Positions 33,739-41,925 of a DNA stretch of 64,000 nt are shown here, one piece after another. The stretch comes from Paenibacillus methanolicus (GTDB lineage: Bacteria; Bacillota; Bacilli; Paenibacillales; Paenibacillaceae), in the NCBI RefSeq assembly GCF_008124765.1, contig NZ_VNHS01000001.1, positions 868,001 through 932,000 of the forward strand, in the 5' to 3' direction. The stretch's first letter is position 1, and every line of letters starts with the position of its first letter. Both the position numbers and the translations under genes were made by a program. The notes below the pieces were generated by a model, which made no database searches, had not been told where the DNA came from, and worked only from the letters and a program-made list of their open reading frames with translations.

Positions 33739-33763
33739 GATTGTCCATGCAAACGACGAGCAA

Positions 33764-35026
33764 TTACCCTTCCAGGAGCAAGGATTCCGGATCCTCAAGC
33801 AATTCCTTCACCGTCACGAGGAAACGAACCGCTTCCGCGCCGTCGACAATACGGTGGTCATACGAGAGCGCGATGTACATCATCGGACGATTCTCCATGC
33901 GTTCCGCGTCGATCGCGACCGGACGGAGCTGGATTTTGTGCATGCCGAGAATACCGACTTGCGGCGCATTCAGAATCGGCGTCGACAGCAGGGAACCGAA
34001 CACGCCGCCGTTCGTGATCGTGAACGTTCCGCCTTGCAGGTCGGACAGATCCAATTTGTTGTTGCGGGCTTTGCCTGCCAAGTCGAGGATTTCTTTCTCG
34101 ATGCCGGCGAAGCTCAGACGGTCCGCATCGCGAACGACCGGTACGACGAGACCTTCTTTCGCCGATACCGCGATACCGATATCATAGAACTTCTTCACGA
34201 GAATGTCGGAGCCTTGAATCTCCGCGTTAAGCAGCGGGTACGCCTTCAGCGCGCCGACAACGGCTTTCGTGAAGAAGGACATGAAGCCCAGGTTGACGTC
34301 GTGTTTGTCTTTGAACGCGTCCTTGCGGCGTTTGCGAACGTCTAGGATCGCCGTCATGTCGACTTCGTTGAACGTGGTCAGCATGGCTGCCGTACGCTGC
34401 GCTTCGACCAGACGATTCGCGATCGTCTGACGACGGCGGGACATCGGGCGACGCTCAACCGGTTTGCCCGGAATGGCTGCCGGAGCGGCCGCGGCTGGTG
34501 CCGCTACTACCGCAGGCACGACTTCTACTTTGCGTTCCGAGTGTCCGCTGACGTCGCTCTTCGCGATGCGACCGATCGGATCTGCCGTTGCCACTTGACC
34601 CAGATCGATGCCGCGTTCGCGAGCAAGCTTGCGGGCAGCCGGCGTAGCCGCGACCGATGCCGCTTCGTTCGATGCTGCTGCCGGCGCAGCCGCAGGAGCT
34701 GCCGCAGCTACCGCTACCGGAGCAGCTGCAGATTCTGCCGCCGCAGGTGCAGGCGCCGCTTGCGCCGCAGGGGCCGGAGCCCCTCCCGCTGCTGCTTCGC
34801 CGATGCGTCCGATAATGGAACCTACCGCTACCGTCTCGCCTTCTTGATTTATAATCTCTGCCAAGACGCCGCTCTCTTCGGCGCTGATTTCCAAATTAAC
34901 TTTGTCGGTCTCGAGTTCAACCAGCACGTCGCCTTGGTTAACCTTGTCGCCTACTTTCGCGATCCACTTGGCAATTGTACCTTCTGTAATCGATTCGCCC
35001 ATCTCAGGCACTTTAATCTCGCTCAT
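33764..35026 (-). CDS. odhB: 2-oxoglutarate dehydrogenase E2 (dihydrolipoyl succinyltransferase)
   Basis: E2 core of the TCA-cycle complex, 420 aa. N-terminal lipoyl domain (1-76) with the lipoylated Lys in [10 protein letters not shown] (about 43); a long Ala/Pro-rich linker (about 80-125); E3-binding domain ([15 protein letters not shown], about 128-142); and a catalytic acyltransferase domain ending with the active-site SYDHRIVDG (His near 392). ATG at 35026 follows AAGGAGGAT. It lies 86 bp downstream of odhA and ends at a strong terminator. The E3 gene is not in the window. Confidence 0.96.
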   Translation of the reverse strand: MSEIKVPEMGESITEGTIAKWIAKVGDKVNQGDVLVELETDKVNLEISAEESGVLAEIINQEGETVAVGSIIGRIGEAAAGGAPAPAAQAAPAPAAAESAAAPVAVAAAAPAAAPAAASNEAASVAATPAARKLARERGIDLGQVATADPIGRIAKSDVSGHSERKVEVVPAVVAAPAAAAPAAIPGKPVERRPMSRRRQTIANRLVEAQRTAAMLTTFNEVDMTAILDVRKRRKDAFKDKHDVNLGFMSFFTKAVVGALKAYPLLNAEIQGSDILVKKFYDIGIAVSAKEGLVVPVVRDADRLSFAGIEKEILDLAGKARNNKLDLSDLQGGTFTITNGGVFGSLLSTPILNAPQVGILGMHKIQLRPVAIDAERMENRPMMYIALSYDHRIVDGAEAVRFLVTVKELLEDPESLLLEG

Positions 35027-35112
35027 CCCGAAATCCTCCTTCAATTCATGCGAACAAACCGTAACTGTTGCTCCTATTCGAGCGATGTTCCGCGCTTAGG
35101 CGGCCGATATGT

Positions 35113-38007
35113 TTAGCGCGCGCTCTGCGGCTCGCGCGATTTGCCTTTGCTGGTCAGCGAACTCCGGTCGAATGCGCCGGCAATGATCCGCTGTTGTTCT
35201 TGCTGATGCACTTCCGTGAAGCCGGTTGCCGGGCTCGAGCGCTTCTGACGGCCGACGTAACGAACCGGAACCTCCTTCGGCGCGCGTGCGGTCAGGCGAG
35301 GTTCCACGAAGTTCCATGCGCCCATGTTTTGCGGTTCTTCTTGTACCCACAGGATTTCCTTCAGGTTCGGGAAGCGCGTGATAAGGCGCTCGATCTCGAC
35401 TTTCGGGAACGGGTACAGCTGCTCGATGCGCGCGATATGGAGCCAGCTCAGATCTTCCTTGTAGGCGTCGATCGCCGTGTCCAGGTCGATCGCGATTTTG
35501 CCGCTGCAGAAAATCAGTCTTTCGACCGCTTCCGGCTTGCCGCCTAGACCCGGTTGCTCCAGTACAGGCAGGAACGAACCATCGCTGAACGCGGACGGAT
35601 CGGACGCGACCTTCGGATTACGCAGCAAACTCTTCGGCGACATCATGATCAGCGGCTTTGCTTCTACGGTCTCGGACAGCATCGATTGACGGCGCAACAG
35701 GTGGAAATACTGCGATGCGCTGGTCAAGTTCGCGACCGTCCAGTTCTCGTTGGCGGCTTGCTGCAGGAAACGTTCCAGGCGCGCGCTGGAGTGCTCCGGC
35801 CCCTGGCCTTCGTAACCATGCGGAAGCAGCATGACCAGACTCGAGAATTCCGACCATTTGTCGCGGCCGGACGAAATAAATTGGTCGATGACGACTTGCG
35901 CGGCGTTCACGAAGTCGCCGAACTGCGCTTCCCAGATCGTAAGCGTCTCGGGAGAGTACACGTTATAGCCGTATTCGAAGCCGAGAACGGATTCCTCGGA
36001 CAACGGGCTGTTGTAAATCGCAAACGACGCTTTCGCTTGAGGCATCACGTGCAGCGGGCAGAATTTCTGACCCGTAACCGTATCGTGCATGACCAGGTTG
36101 CGATGCGCGAACGTGCCGCGCTCGGAATCTTGTCCGGAGACGCGGATTGGCTTGCCGTCGGCGAGAATCGTCGCGAAGGCGAGCGCTTCCGCATGGCCCC
36201 AGTCGACTTTGCCGCCTTCGTCCAGCATGGCTGCCCGGCGTTTGAGGATCCGGTCCAGCTTGCCGTATACGTTGAACCCTTCCGGCCACTTCAGCAGCTC
36301 GTCGTTGATCGCCTTCAAGTTCGCGAGCGGTACGGCTGTAGCCGTATTGGCGGAACGGCGGCGCGGCGGCGCATCGGAGACGGCGGCAGGCAACGATTTG
36401 GCGCCTGCCTCCTGCGGACGCTTCGCTTCTTCAAGCGCTTCTTGAAGTTTCGCGACGATCTCTTCCTTCATCTTCGCGACTTGCTCTTCCGTTACGAGGC
36501 CGCGCCTCTTCAGCGCTTCCGCGTATTGCGTGCCGGCCGTCGGATGTTTGCGCTGCTTCTGATACACGAGCGGCGAAGTGACGTCCGGATCGTCCGTCTC
36601 GTTATGTCCGTTACGGCGGTAACCGATCAAATCGATCAAGAAGTCCTTCTTGAACTTATGGCGGTATTCGCATGCCATGCGTACGATCGCCAGACAAGCT
36701 TCAGGATCGTCCGCGTTGACGTGAACGATCGGGATATTGAATCCTTTGGCCAAATCGCTCGCATAGTAAGTCGAGCGGGAGTCGCTACTGTGCGTCGTGA
36801 AGCCGATCCGGTTGTTGACGATAATGTGGAACGTGCCGCCATTCTCGTAACCGATCAGCTTCTTGAAGTTCAACGACTCCGCAACGATCCCTTCCCCTGC
36901 GAAAGCGGCGTCGCCGTGCATGACGACGCAAGCAGCCGCTTCGAAATCGGTAGTCGGATAGCCAGCCGCGGTGCGATCGTCTTGAGCCGCGCGCGCGAAA
37001 CCTTGCACGACCGGATTCACGTACTCCAAGTGGCTTGGGTTATTCGCCAGCGTAATGCGCGTCTCGACCGTCTCGCCGGCTTTCACCGAGCGATGCGCGC
37101 CGAGGTGGTATTTGACGTCGTCCGTCCAGCCGAAGTTGATGCCGGCCGAGCCTTCGGACGGTTCTTTGTGCGGTGCATGCAGGAACTCGGTAAAGATTTT
37201 GCTGTATGGTTTGCCAAGAACATGAGCCAGCACGTTCAAGCGTCCGCGATGCGCCATGCCCATCATAATGTTCTTCGCGCCGTCATGCGCGACTTCGCGC
37301 ACGATCTCGTCGAGCATCGGCACGAGCGCGTCGTTACCTTCCAACGAGAACCACTTCTTGCCGGCGAACGAGCGGTGCAGGAACGACTCGAAGTTCTCCA
37401 CTTCCATCAGACGCTTCAGCAGGTCCGTGCGTTCTTTGGACGATAACGGCTTGGCCGCCATCCCCGTCTCGGCCTGGCGAGTGAGCCAATTGCGTTCGTC
37501 TTCCGCATGAATATGGCCGAACTCGAATCCGAAGGATTGGGTGTATACGCGTTTCAATTCTTGAATCGCTTCCCATCCGTTCTTGATCGACTCCGGTGCA
37601 TCTTCCCAAATCAGCGCGGCGGGGAAAGCCGCCAGATCCTCTTTGGTTAAATTATACGTTTCGGGCTCAAGCAGACGCGTATCCGGCGGCGAATCCGTTC
37701 CAAGCGGATAAATGTTCGCGGCCAAGTGGCCCTGCGTCCGAATGTTGATGACCAGCTTGCCTGCGTCGACGAGCTTTTTATAATACGCCGGATCAGGAGC
37801 GCTTGCCGTCGCAGGCGCGATGCCCGCCGTTCCGGCCTGCGCTTCCGTTACCGGAGGAGGTCCCCATTGACGGAACATGTCCTGGTAAGCGGCGTCTACC
37901 GAAGACGGGTCTTGCGTAAATTTCTCATACTGCTCTTGAATGTAGCCCATGTTAGGGCCGTAGTACAATTGCCAGGGCGACTGGCGATTCGATGAATTGA
38001 CCGTCAT
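35113..38007 (-). CDS. odhA: 2-oxoglutarate dehydrogenase E1
   Basis: Thiamine-diphosphate-dependent decarboxylase of the 2-oxoglutarate dehydrogenase complex, 964 aa. The N-terminal YYGPNMGYIQEQYEKF region, GMAHRGRLNVL (about 253-263), the ThDP motif MHGDAAFAGEGIV (GDxxFxGxG, about 360-372) with NNRIGFTTH downstream, and the C-terminal pyrimidine-binding domain with LPHGYEGQGPEHSSARLERFL are all present. ATG at 38007 follows GCGGAGG; an in-frame ATG at 38025 overlaps that site. First gene of odhAB, with a 17-bp palindrome just upstream of the start. Confidence 0.97.
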   Translation of the reverse strand: MTVNSSNRQSPWQLYYGPNMGYIQEQYEKFTQDPSSVDAAYQDMFRQWGPPPVTEAQAGTAGIAPATASAPDPAYYKKLVDAGKLVINIRTQGHLAANIYPLGTDSPPDTRLLEPETYNLTKEDLAAFPAALIWEDAPESIKNGWEAIQELKRVYTQSFGFEFGHIHAEDERNWLTRQAETGMAAKPLSSKERTDLLKRLMEVENFESFLHRSFAGKKWFSLEGNDALVPMLDEIVREVAHDGAKNIMMGMAHRGRLNVLAHVLGKPYSKIFTEFLHAPHKEPSEGSAGINFGWTDDVKYHLGAHRSVKAGETVETRITLANNPSHLEYVNPVVQGFARAAQDDRTAAGYPTTDFEAAACVVMHGDAAFAGEGIVAESLNFKKLIGYENGGTFHIIVNNRIGFTTHSSDSRSTYYASDLAKGFNIPIVHVNADDPEACLAIVRMACEYRHKFKKDFLIDLIGYRRNGHNETDDPDVTSPLVYQKQRKHPTAGTQYAEALKRRGLVTEEQVAKMKEEIVAKLQEALEEAKRPQEAGAKSLPAAVSDAPPRRRSANTATAVPLANLKAINDELLKWPEGFNVYGKLDRILKRRAAMLDEGGKVDWGHAEALAFATILADGKPIRVSGQDSERGTFAHRNLVMHDTVTGQKFCPLHVMPQAKASFAIYNSPLSEESVLGFEYGYNVYSPETLTIWEAQFGDFVNAAQVVIDQFISSGRDKWSEFSSLVMLLPHGYEGQGPEHSSARLERFLQQAANENWTVANLTSASQYFHLLRRQSMLSETVEAKPLIMMSPKSLLRNPKVASDPSAFSDGSFLPVLEQPGLGGKPEAVERLIFCSGKIAIDLDTAIDAYKEDLSWLHIARIEQLYPFPKVEIERLITRFPNLKEILWVQEEPQNMGAWNFVEPRLTARAPKEVPVRYVGRQKRSSPATGFTEVHQQEQQRIIAGAFDRSSLTSKGKSREPQSAR

Positions 38008-38024
38008 GCCTGTTAACCTCCGCA

Positions 38025-38041
38025 TTGTGTAACGTACACAA
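38025..38041. promoter_or_regulatory. 17-bp palindrome in the odhA leader
   Basis: TTGTGTA-ACG-TACACAA is a perfect inverted repeat ending 18 bases before the odhA start and next to its ribosome binding site. It looks like a repressor site. It resembles Rex-type TTGTGA-N-TCACAA boxes in its arms but not exactly, and it does not fit the CcpA or GlnR consensus as I recall them. Confidence 0.5.
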
Positions 38042-38059
38042 CATTAGTTCTCTTTAGAA

Positions 38060-38287
38060 TTAGCCTGCTATTACTTTGCTCAACCATTGGCTTGGTAAAC
38101 CGTCTTTCTCCGACTTGCCTAATTTCTTCAATGTTTCTTTACAATAAAGCTCATCATCATCGTAATGAAAAGCAAGCGTTTTTACAAATAGTAACCTTAG
38201 ATGCAATTCATCTCGAAAACAGATGGGTTGTGCTAATTTTACCTGCATATACGGGATGAACAGCCGGCCGATAGATCTGTGTCGCAT
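38060..38287 (-). CDS. Doubtful small ORF in an AT-rich patch upstream of odhA
   Basis: 75 codons from an ATG at 38287, or 62 from one at 38248. The C-terminal part (YDDDELYCKETLKKLGKSEKDG, PSQWLSKVIAG) looks protein-like and has much lower GC than its neighbours, but neither start has a ribosome binding site, and I know no family. It may be the remnant of a longer gene or a foreign fragment. The rest of the 38042-38394 stretch shows nothing else. Confidence 0.3.
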   Translation of the reverse strand: MRHRSIGRLFIPYMQVKLAQPICFRDELHLRLLFVKTLAFHYDDDELYCKETLKKLGKSEKDGLPSQWLSKVIAG

Positions 38288-38394
38288 CTTCCGATGCGGA
38301 TATAAATGAAAACGCTCTCTAAACTCTCGCTTGGTTGCAAGTATGCGATTCTGTTAATATGGTTAAGAACTTTAACAGCATGGAGGCATACAGA

Positions 38395-39003
38395 TTGCAA
38401 AAATTGATTTTTTTCGTTGGCGTGGCGGGCACGGGCAAGACGACGCTCGCGCGCATGTTGAGCAAACAAATTCCCGCGGCCTTTCTGGATCGGGACACGA
38501 TCGGCGGACGTTTCGTCGAACGCATGCTGGAGATGAACGGCCTGGATCCGAAGGATCGGGACTCCGATTTCTATAAGCAGCACCTTCGCGATTTGGAATA
38601 CAATACCGCAACAGACGTGTGCATCGAAAATTTGGCCGCCGGCCAGAATGTGTTCATGATCTCCCCGTTCACCGCCGAGCTTAAAAACAAGCAGTGGATC
38701 GAAGAAGTCCTTACCGCCGCCAAGTTAAAAAAATCGCAGGTCGACGTGAAAGTCATCGTCGTCACGCTCGAGGATATGGATCTTCAGAAGCTTCGGATTA
38801 TCGATCGCCAATCCGAGCGCGATCAATGGAAGTTAGATCATTGGGACGATTTCGCGAAACGAGTGGATTTCGTGCCGCAAATCAATTGGGACCTTCCCGC
38901 TTCCTCGATTCTCGTGTTCGACAACAGCGGTTCGCTGTCGCCTCGCAAGGAACAGCACTTATACGATTTCGTCATGAACGAGCTTCCGATTCCAGCTACA
39001 TAA
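38395..39003 (+). CDS. P-loop kinase / AAA-type ATPase, function unknown
   Basis: 202 aa. Walker A GVAGTGKT (9-16) right after strand 1, then AFLDRDTIGGRF (about 28-39), a phosphate-substrate-like region typical of small-molecule kinases and zeta/CPT-type P-loop proteins, a VIVVTLEDMDLQKLRIIDRQSERD lid-like segment (Arg-rich), and VFDNSG near 181. A small-molecule phosphotransferase is the best guess. TTG start at 38395 is 8 bases after GGAGG; the in-frame ATG at 38380 overlaps that site. Monocistronic with a terminator behind. Confidence 0.78.
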   Translation: MQKLIFFVGVAGTGKTTLARMLSKQIPAAFLDRDTIGGRFVERMLEMNGLDPKDRDSDFYKQHLRDLEYNTATDVCIENLAAGQNVFMISPFTAELKNKQWIEEVLTAAKLKKSQVDVKVIVVTLEDMDLQKLRIIDRQSERDQWKLDHWDDFAKRVDFVPQINWDLPASSILVFDNSGSLSPRKEQHLYDFVMNELPIPAT

Positions 39004-39010
39004 GCCAAAA

Positions 39011-39043
39011 AAAGCCGGGTCCCTTCTAGGGTTGCCCGGCTTT
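39011..39043. terminator. Terminator between the kinase and Ig-repeat genes
   Basis: AAAGCCGGG (39011-39019) pairs with CCCGGCTTT (39035-39043); A/T runs on both sides allow both directions. Confidence 0.8.
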
Positions 39044-39080
39044 CGTTTCGTCAAACGGTCGAATCGGATTGAAACGCGAA

Positions 39081-40475
39081 TTACGTCCTCGCTTTCACGA
39101 TCAAGGAGAATACTTTGACATCGGAGACATCGTTGTGCCGGACCGTCGCCAACATATAGACGAGCGTGTCGTTCGCGGGACGATTGATCGTCTTGCCGTC
39201 GTCGGAGACAATGCTTGGATTGCTGGAACGCCACGATACCGAACTGCCGTTCACGCCTTTATCCGGCAGGCCAATCGCTTTCGTTACGCTGGAAATATGA
39301 TCGCCCGAGCCGAATTGCACGAGCAGCGCGTTCATGTCCGCGGCAACCCTTTCGGCATCGGTCAATGCGGATTTGACGGTCAGCTCGAATACTTTGACGT
39401 CCGTGTAGCTGCCTGCCGTAATAATCGCGGTCATGAAGATCTTCATCGACGACGTCCCGCTCGGGAGCGCCAATGTTTTGCCATCGTTGGACAATACGGT
39501 CGGCATGCTGGACGACCATACGATGGTCGATCCGTTCTCGCCGGTCGTCGGCAGTTTGTCGAGCGGACGGGTTACGCTGCCGGCATTATCGCTGCCGCCG
39601 AAATCGATCGCCAGCTTGCTCTTATCCAGTCTTGCGCGATCCGCATCCGATACATGCAGTTGCTTGACGATCAGGGTGAACGATTTCACCTGCGCGGCGC
39701 TGCCTTGGCGAACGATCGCCGTCAGCCGCACGGCGGCATCCCCCGCCCCGTTAGCCGGGCGATTGACGGTCAGCCCGTCTTCGGATATGACCTGCGGCGC
39801 GCTGGAGTACCATTTGATATCGCTTCCGTTGCTGCCTTTCAGCGGGAGCCGCTTGAGCGCTTGAGTCACGTTGTCGCTGCGGTCGCCGCCGTTGAACGAG
39901 ATGGCAAGCGCGGCCGCGTCCAGCGCCACTTTCTGTTGAGACGACAAGCCTTGACGCTTCACCGTTACCTCGAATGTCTTCGTTTCCTTCGCGCGGCCCA
40001 GCTGCAGCGTTGCCGTCAATTTGACTCTCTTATCCGCATTGGCGTGACGCGTGACCTTCTGGCCGTTGTCGGAGATAACCGATCTATCGGAAGACCGCCA
40101 AGCGATCTTGGAACCGTTCGCGCCGCGGGTCGGGAGCGATATCGGACCGGTCACGCTGCCTGCCGAATCGCCCTCGCGATAACCGATTCGAAGCGCTTCC
40201 TTGTCCTTCGCGACCTTCGCGCTGTCGGAAGTCGTCGGACTGCCGTTCGAGCTGCACTCTTTCTTGAAATAATCGATGTAATACCGAATTTGCCACTTGG
40301 TGCGATCATCCTTGGTCTTGTTCAACTTCTCCTGCAGCGAAGCCAAAATATCTTGGCAGAACTCCGAATATTCCGGTTTGCCGCCATGCTTGGATGATCC
40401 GCCATCGGCCGCAACGACGCTACCTCCGGATACGATCATTGCAGCGGCCATAAATCCGATCAGCCATCTTTTCAC
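39081..40475 (-). CDS. Secreted protein with four atrophied bacterial Ig-like repeats
   Basis: 464 aa. Signal peptide (KRWLIGFMAAAMIVSGG, cleavage after Val-Val-Ala-Ala), a short helical region with two Cys (EFCQDILASLQEKLNK, KKECSS) and then four repeats of about 85 residues: each has an acidic FxxGDxxxxVT start, an LPxxGxNGSxIxWxSS core, a (V)IS(D/E)(D/N)G strand and an LTA(T/I) end. This is the atrophied Big_2-like domain of Paenibacillaceae surface proteins. GTG at 40475 spaces well (8 bases) from AGGAG; the ATG two codons upstream is only 2 bases from it. Probably cell-surface adhesion or binding. Confidence 0.82.
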   Translation of the reverse strand: MKRWLIGFMAAAMIVSGGSVVAADGGSSKHGGKPEYSEFCQDILASLQEKLNKTKDDRTKWQIRYYIDYFKKECSSNGSPTTSDSAKVAKDKEALRIGYREGDSAGSVTGPISLPTRGANGSKIAWRSSDRSVISDNGQKVTRHANADKRVKLTATLQLGRAKETKTFEVTVKRQGLSSQQKVALDAAALAISFNGGDRSDNVTQALKRLPLKGSNGSDIKWYSSAPQVISEDGLTVNRPANGAGDAAVRLTAIVRQGSAAQVKSFTLIVKQLHVSDADRARLDKSKLAIDFGGSDNAGSVTRPLDKLPTTGENGSTIVWSSSMPTVLSNDGKTLALPSGTSSMKIFMTAIITAGSYTDVKVFELTVKSALTDAERVAADMNALLVQFGSGDHISSVTKAIGLPDKGVNGSSVSWRSSNPSIVSDDGKTINRPANDTLVYMLATVRHNDVSDVKVFSLIVKART

Positions 40476-40591
40476 GTTCATCGCTCCTTTTATACGAAAT
40501 GGATGTCCGTATGGGAAAATACGCCAAAACGCTTTCACCATCTTGAACGCTTCCGGACAGCGCAATGTTGCGCGAATGGACAAGCAGAAAA

Positions 40592-40621
40592 TAAAAAAAA
40601 CCCGCAACTCTGCGGATTTTT
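40592..40621 (-). terminator. Terminator of the sleB-like gene
   Basis: CCCGCA (40601-40606) pairs with TGCGG (40611-40615); read leftward it is followed by eight T. Confidence 0.85.
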
Positions 40622-40655
40622 AATCTCGTTAAATATTATAGATTAATGTTATTAA

Positions 40656-41309
40656 TTAAAGCGTGAACAAGTGTCGCCCGATCTTCGTGGTGACCGTCCT
40701 AGAATTCATCCACGTGGAAGTCGCGGTGACCGGATTGTAGTAGAACAATGCGCCGCCCGTCGGGTCGCTGCCCTTCACCGCCGCGCGCGCCGCCGTAAAA
40801 GCAGTTTGATTCGGAAGCAGCCAATATTGACCGTCTGCTACCGCGGTGAATGCGTATGGTTCCATGATGATGCCCGTGATGGTGTTCGGGAACAGCGGCG
40901 ATTGCAGACGGTTCATAATTACCGCGCCTACCGCCACTTGGCCCGTATAGGACTCACCTCTAGCCTCGCCGTAAATCACGCGGGCCATCTTCGCCAGTTC
41001 CGGCTTGCTGACCGTCAACTTCTTCAGCTTCGTCCAGGTTGCGGGTCCGGCAATGCCGTTGACCGGCAATCCGTAGGCGCGTTGGAAATGGCGCACCGCC
41101 ACTTGAGTCGAGAGATTGAATTTCGTTCCGATCGTCGTTGTATAGTAACCGAGCAGCTGCAGACGGAACTGCAAATCCGGCACGTCGACTCCCGAGCTTC
41201 CCAATTGAAGCGTCGCCGGCGTCGCCGCATGAGCGCGTTCTGAAGCGATAGCTGTCGATGCCGTAAATATGATGCAGGCCATTAACATGACCATAGCGCG
41301 TTTGATCAT
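40656..41309 (-). CDS. Spore cortex-lytic-type cell wall hydrolase (SleB family)
   Basis: 217 aa. Signal peptide (to Ala-His-Ala near residue 28), one peptidoglycan-binding domain (about 35-95; LQFRLQLLGYYTT, VRHFQRAYGLPVNGIAGPATW) and a Hydrolase_2 catalytic domain (about 105-217) with ARVIYGEARGES (catalytic Glu near 115) and GQVAVGAVIMNRL. The same architecture occurs in SleB and in CwlJ-related lytic transglycosylases. No ypeB partner is adjacent, so this may be a paralogue of the main SleB. ATG at 41309. Confidence 0.9.
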   Translation of the reverse strand: MIKRAMVMLMACIIFTASTAIASERAHAATPATLQLGSSGVDVPDLQFRLQLLGYYTTTIGTKFNLSTQVAVRHFQRAYGLPVNGIAGPATWTKLKKLTVSKPELAKMARVIYGEARGESYTGQVAVGAVIMNRLQSPLFPNTITGIIMEPYAFTAVADGQYWLLPNQTAFTAARAAVKGSDPTGGALFYYNPVTATSTWMNSRTVTTKIGRHLFTL

Positions 41310-41427
41310 CGTCGTGTAATCCCCCTATGCAAGATGCTTGTTTTGTCTTAACGAGCAACATCTTAGCACGGGGACGCCGCGAGATGCGGTTCCTGAGAGT
41401 TTATTAATGTTTTATTAATGATATTAA

Positions 41428-41925
41428 TTATTCCATCTTCCGTGTCGCTATGGCCGACTTAACGGCTCTTATAATGCCCCCGTAGCCGGTGCAACGGCAT
41501 AGATTGCCCGACAGCGCCTCCGAGATTTCATCCTCGCTCGGGCTCGCGTTCTCGTGCAGGAGCGCTATGACCGAGATGACCATACCCGGCGTGCAATAGC
41601 CGCATTGGTAGCCGCCTTCCGCCAGGAACGCCTGTTGAATCGGGTCGATGCCGTCACCCGAAATCCCTTCGATCGTCGTAATCGATTTGCCCTCGCATTG
41701 ATATGCCATCGTCAGGCAGGAATTAACCGGCTTGCCGTCCACGAGCACCATGCAGGCGCCGCACCGGCCGATTTCGCAGGAACGTTTCGTCCCCGTCAGC
41801 CCCAGATCGTCGCGCAATATATGAAGCAGCCGTTTGCTCAACTGTACGTCCATCTCGACGGGCGAACCGTTCAAGGTGCACTGCAGCGTCTGCTTCGCAC
41901 CTGTATTCTCGGATGGTTCGATCAT
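41428..41925 (-). CDS. pucE: Xanthine dehydrogenase [2Fe-2S] subunit
   Basis: Electron-transfer subunit of a molybdenum hydroxylase, 165 aa. Plant-type [2Fe-2S] site Cys50, Cys55, Cys58, Cys70 (RSCEIGRCGACMV) and the second cluster Cys108, Cys111, Cys143, Cys145 (QCGYC, LCRCTGYGG). Its ATG overlaps the TGA of pucD by 4 bases. Last gene of the pucABCDE-type operon; the gene order is the same as in B. subtilis pucABCDE. Confidence 0.93.
   Translation of the reverse strand: MIEPSENTGAKQTLQCTLNGSPVEMDVQLSKRLLHILRDDLGLTGTKRSCEIGRCGACMVLVDGKPVNSCLTMAYQCEGKSITTIEGISGDGIDPIQQAFLAEGGYQCGYCTPGMVISVIALLHENASPSEDEISEALSGNLCRCTGYGGIIRAVKSAIATRKME

Noticed and set aside
35554..37446. 630-codon frame antisense to odhA
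   Set aside because: Arg/Val/Asp-rich translation without family features; a high-GC shadow of a clearly coding gene on the other strand.
39069..40397. 442-codon frame antisense to the Ig-repeat protein
   Set aside because: The sense strand has a signal peptide and four clear domain repeats; antisense composition is non-protein-like.
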